The notes beneath the pieces were generated by a model, which had not been told where the DNA came from, did not search any database, and saw only the letters and a list, made by a program, of their open reading frames with translations. Below, in pieces: positions 3,686 through 8,118 of a stretch of 8,118 nucleotides of DNA. The DNA is from Clostridiales bacterium. GTDB taxonomy: Bacteria; Bacillota; Clostridia; Lachnospirales; CAG-274. The translations under genes and the position numbers were made by a program. Position 1 is the first letter of the stretch. Each line of letters begins with the position of its first letter. Location: contig JAJQBF010000234.1 in assembly GCA_021203425.1 (NCBI GenBank), positions 1 through 8,118 on the forward strand, written 5' to 3'.

Positions 3686-6142
3686 TCATTTCAAATATTT
3701 TGTTGCTGCTGATGTGGAAATACCCAAAGCTTCGGCAATTTCGGCTGTGCTGTAGCCTGAAGCAGCCATTGCTTTAATCTTTGCAATTTTAGCATCACTC
3801 AAGGCAGTGGTCGTTCTCGGCGTTGCCCTTTGTCTTAAATCGTCAATGTTTGTATTATTAAGTATTTGAGTAAGCTTGTTTTCACTTATTGCACCTGCTT
3901 GAATTGCTTCCCATTCTTTGTCTGTAATGTCGATTGATTCTCTTTTTGCGCCCACAGAAATGCGAGCATCTGTAAGAGCCTGTTGATTTGCTTTTTTGAT
4001 TGCGGCTTTTGTCATATCGGGATTGTCTTTTTTCATAGCAGCAACTTTAGCATTGGCAAGAATCTGAGCCTGTCTTTCTTTTGGTGCGTTCTTTAACGCA
4101 ACATTGAGTTTAGCCATAAGCGAATCAACTTCTGTCTGATAAGTTGCTTTTGCAGAAGCGGAATACTCTATTTTCCCTGTATTTACCATTTCTTTTCTTG
4201 CCTGATTGGCTAAAGATTTCATTTTATTGGCATATTCAGCATAGGCTTCTTCCTGCGGTGTACCAGAGGAAAGGGTATAGGTGTCATTGGTCTCCGCCAT
4301 TTTGGTACTCTGCTGGGTTCTGACTTTAGTTTTTCCGTTCTTGTCGGTGTACTCCTCATATACTTCCTTATAGGTCAGTTCCCCTGTTTCCTTATTGATT
4401 TGGGGGCTGCCTTTTCTCTTAAGGACAGTCTCTTGGGACTTGGCTCTTGATATGAGGGTAGCTGCTCCTTCGTGATACCTGCCGTTCTCATCAACAGTAC
4501 CCTGGTACCTCTTTTTAAGGGCGGCTATATTGTTGTCTGCCTCACGGGCCTTATAGTCAAGGTGGTGCTTCTCCGCATCTATGACTACCATACTATGCCG
4601 CACAGCCCTCGCAAGCTCGTCATCGTTTGCTCCCTTAAGGGTCATATCAGTAATAAGGTTTGAAATCATACCCATCTCCGTCTGGGTATTCTTCATTTCT
4701 TTAAAAGTACCCGGTTCTTTACCTCCATATTCAAGTTTTGGGTCGAAGCCCTCAAGCTCTTTCAATGCGTGGGTAGAAACAATATTTACGGAACTGGTCG
4801 AAGAGTTACAGGGTATAACCATAACCGTATCACCGTCGAAGTCAGCTCCCGACAACCGCTCTGCCACCTTAGAATTAATACCGATTGCATCGGCAGGTGT
4901 GTTGCCTAAAACCTTTTTACCCTCAGCCTGTTTATTGTTGACAGTCAAAATAGGTATTTCAAATGTACCGCCGTGAGGGTATCTTATCAGGGCTACCGTT
5001 TCGCCGTTCTTGTAATTTGGCGCATAAACCTCATTGTCTTTTATCGTGGTAAGAGGTAATATAACCTGATACTTTTGTCTCGGCAACGCTGCTGCCTGTA
5101 AATGAATTGCCGCTGAATCACAGTCATCGGCGAAGGATTTAAGCAAAGCCTTCTTAACGGTAGGATTTGTGAGAGAACAAATCTCATCATACTCTGCCTG
5201 TTTATCCGATGAGGCTAAGTTAAGCTGTTTTTTAATAAGCTGCATACTCTGCTTTGAAAGAAACTGTGACGGAAGAGAATCACTCCAGTCTCCCCAGTCT
5301 CCTTCTTCCGCTCTTTTATTGATTAGAGAAAGCTGTTCCTTTCCGTCTTTGTCAATATAATAGCTTTGTCCGCCGTGTTCCTTTATTAAGGAGCCAAAGG
5401 GATTGTTCGGGTCGGTTTCGGATATCTTTTTAAGAACTTCCATTTTCGGAACAGAACTGCTCTTGTTGGTGTTGAATCTGACATCAACACCATCGGGAAG
5501 GTCGTCGGAATATACAGCCATCCCTTTTAAATATCTTGTATCATCAACCAATATTCGAACCTGTGCATAATGAGATTCCCCCAAAGACAAATCCTCAACA
5601 CCTCTACGTATTTCAATAACTCCGTCTTTGTCTTTTCCGCCGTCTTCGGCATAGCAAATCTGTAATCTGCTTGAATCCATACTTTTGGGATAGACAAAGG
5701 CTTTTTTAAATGTTTCGCCGTCGTCATATGAAATATAATTATTAAGAGAGTGCACGTTTTCAAAATCGTAAATATCTTTATGCTGGGTTCCGGGAGGGCA
5801 GAGAACTTTTATGTTAGTCTGCTTTCCCGGATTCGTTGCTTGGGGAACACCACCACCGTAAACCTCATAGCCTTCAAGCTCCAAAATATAAAGAGCCTGA
5901 TTCAGCTTTTCCTTAGAAACGCCCAGTTCACGTTCAACACCCGTTCCAACGTCAATCATACCTTTTTCGTCAACCTTCTGCCTTAAAAAATCAGCGGTTT
6001 TTTCAGCCTGATTCATTCTTGCTTCGGCATTTTTGTTAAGAAGAGAGCGAACGGAAGAATCGTTTTTAAAGCCCATTTTAACGGCAATTTCATTAAGGCT
6101 ATAGCCCTTTTCACGAAGTCCTTTTGCTGTTTCAACAGCCAA
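3686..6142 (-). CDS. Phage DxDGD two-barrel RNA polymerase-like protein (main body, 5' end detached)
   Basis: This 818-codon open frame carries the hallmark of two-barrel RNA polymerases: SGADFDGDTVMVIP, with D434, D436 and D438 as the expected magnesium ligands, as in bacterial beta-prime (NADFDGD), phage YonO and eukaryotic RdRp. About 50 residues before it, ALIRYPHGG resembles the R-x-P segment of beta-prime. After it, TQTEMGMISNLITDMT and ELARAVRHSMVVIDAEKH (488-525) resemble the helical region that follows the motif in YonO/RdRp proteins. Helix-turn-helix segments lie at 11-36 (YSLNEIAVKMGFKNDSSVR), a winged-helix-like part at 46-100, and another at 781-818 (YSTAEIAEALGISTSAATKYL). Residues 640-730 are alanine/lysine-rich helix. 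The apparent first codon is TTG (Leu of ALAVETAK), with no ribosome site, so the natural start is ATG 6365. Polymerase activity is inferred. Confidence 0.75.
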   Translation of the reverse strand: MAVETAKGLREKGYSLNEIAVKMGFKNDSSVRSLLNKNAEARMNQAEKTADFLRQKVDEKGMIDVGTGVERELGVSKEKLNQALYILELEGYEVYGGGVPQATNPGKQTNIKVLCPPGTQHKDIYDFENVHSLNNYISYDDGETFKKAFVYPKSMDSSRLQICYAEDGGKDKDGVIEIRRGVEDLSLGESHYAQVRILVDDTRYLKGMAVYSDDLPDGVDVRFNTNKSSSVPKMEVLKKISETDPNNPFGSLIKEHGGQSYYIDKDGKEQLSLINKRAEEGDWGDWSDSLPSQFLSKQSMQLIKKQLNLASSDKQAEYDEICSLTNPTVKKALLKSFADDCDSAAIHLQAAALPRQKYQVILPLTTIKDNEVYAPNYKNGETVALIRYPHGGTFEIPILTVNNKQAEGKKVLGNTPADAIGINSKVAERLSGADFDGDTVMVIPCNSSTSSVNIVSTHALKELEGFDPKLEYGGKEPGTFKEMKNTQTEMGMISNLITDMTLKGANDDELARAVRHSMVVIDAEKHHLDYKAREADNNIAALKKRYQGTVDENGRYHEGAATLISRAKSQETVLKRKGSPQINKETGELTYKEVYEEYTDKNGKTKVRTQQSTKMAETNDTYTLSSGTPQEEAYAEYANKMKSLANQARKEMVNTGKIEYSASAKATYQTEVDSLMAKLNVALKNAPKERQAQILANAKVAAMKKDNPDMTKAAIKKANQQALTDARISVGAKRESIDITDKEWEAIQAGAISENKLTQILNNTNIDDLRQRATPRTTTALSDAKIAKIKAMAASGYSTAEIAEALGISTSAATKYLK

Positions 6143-6365
6143 GGCTCTCTGCTCATTTTTTTGCCAAAGACTTTTGTACTCTGAGCTGGGTTGTAGTCAG
6201 TCCGATAGATTTCGCAATTTCGGCTTCGCTTAAGCCCTATTTTTTAAGTTCATTGACACGGCTTAAAAAATCACCGCTGTGCTGATAAGGGTTTTCGCCT
6301 GAACCCCAAGGATAACGCCCTGACCGTCTGGGCATTCCGTAATGTATCAAAATATCATTGTTCAT
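6143..6365 (-). pseudogene. Detached 5' end of the polymerase-like gene (amber codon plus frameshift)
   Basis: ATG 6365 overlaps the stop of the upstream nuclease gene as ATGA and has a GAGAGGG site seven bases upstream. It reads MNNDILIHYGMPRRSG, then RYPWGSGENPYQHSGDFLSRVNELKK and TAG at 6239-6237. The same frame resumes as GLSEAEIAKSIGLTTTQLRVQKSLAKK, a clear helix-turn-helix, and ends at TGA beside an A7 run (minus strand, 6162-6156). Leaving out one A gives AKNEQRALAVETAKGLREKGYS, joining smoothly to the 818-codon body. The original protein was therefore about 892 residues. Both lesions could be real decay; the homopolymer one could also be a sequence error or transcript slippage. Confidence 0.75.
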
Positions 6366-6925
6366 AGCGAACCCTCTCTTTCCTTAATTTGGTTTATGAT
6401 TTTGTCAAAGGTAATAATCTTGTCCATTATGGGAACGATGTCCTCCGCTGTTGGTTTGAAAAATATAATTTCGTCATTCTGATAAAGACGAAGTTCAATG
6501 TCAATATCAGAGGGCTTGTGTTTGTATTCCAAACAAAAAAGAGCAGCATAAATTTCAAGCTGCTCCATGTGTGCCTTTGTTACACCTGTTTTTAAATCGT
6601 GTATTCTTAAAAGCTTATCTCTGAATATAATTGAATCGGCTGTACCGAAACAGTTTTCAGAAAAATATAATATTTGCTCCGGCATCATTTTATAACCGAT
6701 TGCGTCATTAACATACATATTCAACGTCTTTTTGGATTTGGGAAGCTTCTGCCCTAACCTTATACACTGAGCCGCAAAGTCGTGAAGAATTGTTCCCTTT
6801 TGTGTAGCCAAAAATTTTGAATATGTTTCAGCCACCTTTGTATCATCGTAGTTGACCCAATGATACTTGCTGGCGTCTAAAAAAGCGTGCTGACCTTCAA
6901 GATTTGAATGTTTGTTCCAATTCAT
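6362..6925 (-). CDS. RecB/Cas4-type PD-(D/E)XK nuclease-family protein
   Basis: This 187-residue protein has the motifs of the RecB-like PD-(D/E)XK superfamily: H48 in GTILHDF, D97 in FGTADSI, the D110-L-K112 catalytic pair in RIHDLKTG, and Q122 to Y126 in EQLEIYAALF. The N-terminus (EGQHAFLDASKYHWVNYDD) resembles the HALLSAS-HRW start of DUF2800 phage proteins, which are about twice as long, so this is a short form. Such proteins process DNA ends in phage replication or recombination. The start at 6925 has an AAGGAGG site nine bases upstream. It overlaps the end of the VRR-NUC gene by 29 bases, and its TGA overlaps the ATG of the polymerase-like gene, so all three form one coupled unit. Activity is inferred from motifs. 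Confidence 0.8.
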   Translation of the reverse strand: MNWNKHSNLEGQHAFLDASKYHWVNYDDTKVAETYSKFLATQKGTILHDFAAQCIRLGQKLPKSKKTLNMYVNDAIGYKMMPEQILYFSENCFGTADSIIFRDKLLRIHDLKTGVTKAHMEQLEIYAALFCLEYKHKPSDIDIELRLYQNDEIIFFKPTAEDIVPIMDKIITFDKIINQIKEREGSL

Positions 6926-7187
6926 TCAAAATTTCCTCCTTATTTTCGGGACAAATGAACTTTGAAAATGACATTTTATTCATAAGTCCCACATAATACT
7001 CTTGATTTGGCTGTCTTTTGGCCTTCGCACTTTTTTTGCATTCCAAAGAAGCCCATTTGTCATTGTAAAGCACAAGCAAATCGGGAATACCCTGAATATA
7101 ATCCGAATCATTCTTTAAAACCATACAGCCTCGAAATCTATTCTTAAGCTCCTTTATAAGACCTGCCTGAAACTTACTTTCCGTCAA
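6897..7187 (-). CDS. VRR-NUC domain phage nuclease
   Basis: This 96-residue protein is a stand-alone VRR-NUC domain. The core is visible as GIPDLLVLYNDKWASLECKKS (D36 and E49-x-K51, the PD-(D/E)XK pair), followed by QPNQEYYVGLMN with the conserved Gln region. Family members are structure-specific or Holliday-junction nucleases, frequent in phage replication modules. The start codon is TTG at 7187, chosen because an AGGGAGG site stands nine bases upstream and the sequence TESKFQAGLIKELK is the normal N-terminus of this family. The gene is first of the coupled block with the RecB-like and polymerase-like genes. A terminator separates it from the PASTA gene, so a promoter in 7188-7220 or read-through is needed; I see no clear promoter. 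Confidence 0.85.
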   Translation of the reverse strand: MTESKFQAGLIKELKNRFRGCMVLKNDSDYIQGIPDLLVLYNDKWASLECKKSAKAKRQPNQEYYVGLMNKMSFSKFICPENKEEILNELEQTFKS

Positions 7188-7219
7188 AATATCAAGCCTC
7201 CCTGTAATTTGTCCAAATG

Positions 7220-7265
7220 AAAAAGAGAAAGTACAATATCAAAAAATGGATATTGTCTCTCTCTT
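7220..7265 (-). terminator. Hairpin terminator after the PASTA-domain gene
   Basis: ACAATATC (7233-7240) pairs with GATATTGT (7249-7256) across an eight-base loop. Purine/pyrimidine arms (about 7223-7231 with 7257-7265) lengthen the stem, with one bulge and one mismatch. Minus-strand T5 at 7224-7220 follows. It lies in the 122-base gap between the PASTA gene and the VRR-NUC gene and probably separates their transcripts. Confidence 0.6.
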
Positions 7266-7309
7266 CATAAAAGGCAATGTTTTTTGTGCGAAGAAAAAAA
7301 TATAATTTG

Positions 7310-8059
7310 TTAAGTTGAGGAATTTTCCTCTGTTTCGTCCATTGTTATCTCAACGTCCTTTTGTTTATGCAAATGTGATGAAATATCTTTTACTTTCTTT
7401 TTAGCTGTACCAAATATATCGTTTATCTTTTGTTTACTCTTTTCCTGTTCGGGATTTTCTTGTGTTTTTTTGGCTAACTGTTCCTGAGCCCTTTGAGCTT
7501 TTTGAGTTTTCTTCTCTAATTGTTCTTGGGCTTTTTGGGCTTTTTGTTCGGAACGCTCTTTAGCTTTCTGTGCTTTTTGAGCTTTTTTCTCTAACCGCTC
7601 TTGTGCCCTTTGAGCTTTTTGGTTTTCGTTTTCTTCATAAATGCGTTTACTTTCGTCTATAACTTCCTGCGTTATATACTTTACTAAAACACTTGACCCG
7701 GGTTCAACTTTTTGACCGACTTTCGGTTTTGTTTCGACAACCTGATTGTTAATATAATTTCTATACTTTTTATCGGCATCTGTTATAGAAATTGCAATTG
7801 ATATTACCTCCAAGCTGTTTTTATTAATAAGTTCCGTAGCTTGTTCTAATGACAGCGGAAAATTACTGTCCCCAACTTCCGGTACAGCTACTAACCTTTT
7901 CCGTTCCTCAAGCATTTCATTTACAACTTCAACCGTTTTATTTACCGCCGGTGCCGCAGCCTCCGCAGCTGCTCCCACAACCGAACCTTTTGTACCAATA
8001 GCTGTTACCGCAGTACCCAACGCTGCAACAACACCCATTGTTCTATTTTTATTACTCAT
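7310..8059 (-). CDS. PASTA-domain protein with repetitive coiled coil
   Basis: This is a 249-residue protein. It starts with an alanine/glycine-rich hydrophobic stretch (MGVVAALGTAVTAIG and GAAAEAAAPAV, residues 8-39), which could be a membrane-associated segment but is not a clean signal peptide. Residues 58-131 look like one PASTA domain: VPEV, a SLEQATELINKNSL helix, then PKVGQKVEPGSSVLVKYI. PASTA domains usually bind peptidoglycan fragments, but intracellular clostridial versions with the ITQEVIDES ending also occur, so a cell-wall role is not assured. Residues 147-199 are a heptad-repeat coil of QKAQ units, followed by a lysine-rich tail and acidic end. ATG 8059 is preferred because GGGAGG stands nine bases before it; a GTG at 8080 lacks such a site. 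It may be a host gene or prophage cargo. Confidence 0.75.
   Translation of the reverse strand: MSNKNRTMGVVAALGTAVTAIGTKGSVVGAAAEAAAPAVNKTVEVVNEMLEERKRLVAVPEVGDSNFPLSLEQATELINKNSLEVISIAISITDADKKYRNYINNQVVETKPKVGQKVEPGSSVLVKYITQEVIDESKRIYEENENQKAQRAQERLEKKAQKAQKAKERSEQKAQKAQEQLEKKTQKAQRAQEQLAKKTQENPEQEKSKQKINDIFGTAKKKVKDISSHLHKQKDVEITMDETEENSST
7463..7621 (-). repeat. In-frame repeats encoding QKAQ heptads
   Basis: Four consecutive units start with QKAQ. Three are 14 residues (two heptads, 42 bases) and the third is 11 residues, one coil turn short. The units read as QKAQRAQERLEKKA-type variants, so the array probably grew by slippage and then drifted. Confidence 0.8.
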
Positions 8060-8111
8060 TACGTAATTCCTCCCGAACACACTAAATATAATAGATTACC
8101 ACATTTGCTTA

Positions 8112-8117
8112 ATTATA
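8112..8117 (-). promoter_or_regulatory. Candidate -10 element for the PASTA gene
   Basis: A perfect TATAAT on the minus strand lies about 52 bases upstream of ATG 8059. The matching -35 element would fall outside the window, so only half of a promoter can be seen. Confidence 0.35.
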
Positions 8118-8118
8118 C

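Noticed and set aside
4472..5360. Several plus-strand frames of 63-131 codons.
   Set aside because: They are antisense shadows of the polymerase-like gene, with low-complexity composition and no start signals.
5527..5763. Minus-strand frame of 78 codons inside the polymerase-like gene.
   Set aside because: It is an alternative frame over strongly coding sequence (the ESHYAQVRILVDDTRYLKGM region), with no support of its own.
6156..6162. Programmed -1 frameshift on the A7 run.
   Set aside because: A -1 shift leads to the third frame, not to the polymerase body; a +1 or -2 change is needed, and an amber codon upstream would still block the product.
6237..6239. Reassignment of TAG to an amino acid, as in some gut phages.
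   Set aside because: The TerS-like gene ends in TAG exactly where the HNH gene starts, and another gene is broken by TAA, which TAG recoding would not explain.
7463..7621. CRISPR-like or other non-coding repeat array.
   Set aside because: The repeats are in frame, have no spacers, and encode heptads of a coiled coil.
1..8118. tRNA or rRNA genes and a tRNA-type attachment site.
   Set aside because: No cloverleaf-like arms, GTTCRA box or CCA end was seen on either strand.

Overview
The window looks like a piece of a decaying prophage, or a deleted phage remnant, in a low-GC Firmicute, most likely a gut-type Clostridia. The evidence is AT-rich DNA, strong AGGAGG-type ribosome binding sites, tightly packed small genes with ATGA overlaps, and several proteins I recognise as phage families of clostridial gut phages. 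These assignments rest on remembered family resemblance and visible motifs; no database search was possible.

Almost everything reads on the minus strand, so the order of transcription runs from high to low coordinates. At the right end is a PASTA-domain protein with a heptad-repeat coil (8059-7310), followed by its own terminator. A block of nucleic-acid enzymes follows: a TTG-started VRR-NUC nuclease (7187-6897), a RecB/Cas4-type PD-(D/E)XK protein (6925-6362), and a large protein with the DFDGD signature of two-barrel RNA polymerases (6365-3686). The 5' end of that polymerase-like gene is cut off by an amber codon and a one-base frameshift in an A7 run. A small phage protein (3667-3389) ends this block.

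After a 337-base stretch with no minus-strand gene (3388-3052) comes a small head/packaging-type cluster: a TerS-like protein, an HNH endonuclease, two tandemly duplicated zinc-ribbon proteins, a head-tail-connector-type gene broken by an in-frame TAA, and a small membrane protein. A long hairpin terminator at 1251-1160 follows. Beyond it is a two-gene unit: a protein with the HHGIKGQKWG tag and a toxin-like C-terminus, overlapped by an 83-residue partner. A terminator at 437-398 closes the operon. A decayed plus-strand gene (107-386) converges on it.

The most interesting points are these. (1) The phage-encoded DxDGD polymerase-like protein has helix-turn-helix segments at both ends. (2) Its N-terminus carries an HYG...PWG...PY motif that resembles the HHG...KWG...PPY motif of the unrelated 149-residue protein, which suggests a shared virion-targeting tag. 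(3) The tagged toxin-like pair sits directly behind a strong terminator. Large terminase, portal, capsid and tail genes are absent, and at least three genes carry stops or frameshifts, so a deleted and decaying prophage is the simplest overall reading.
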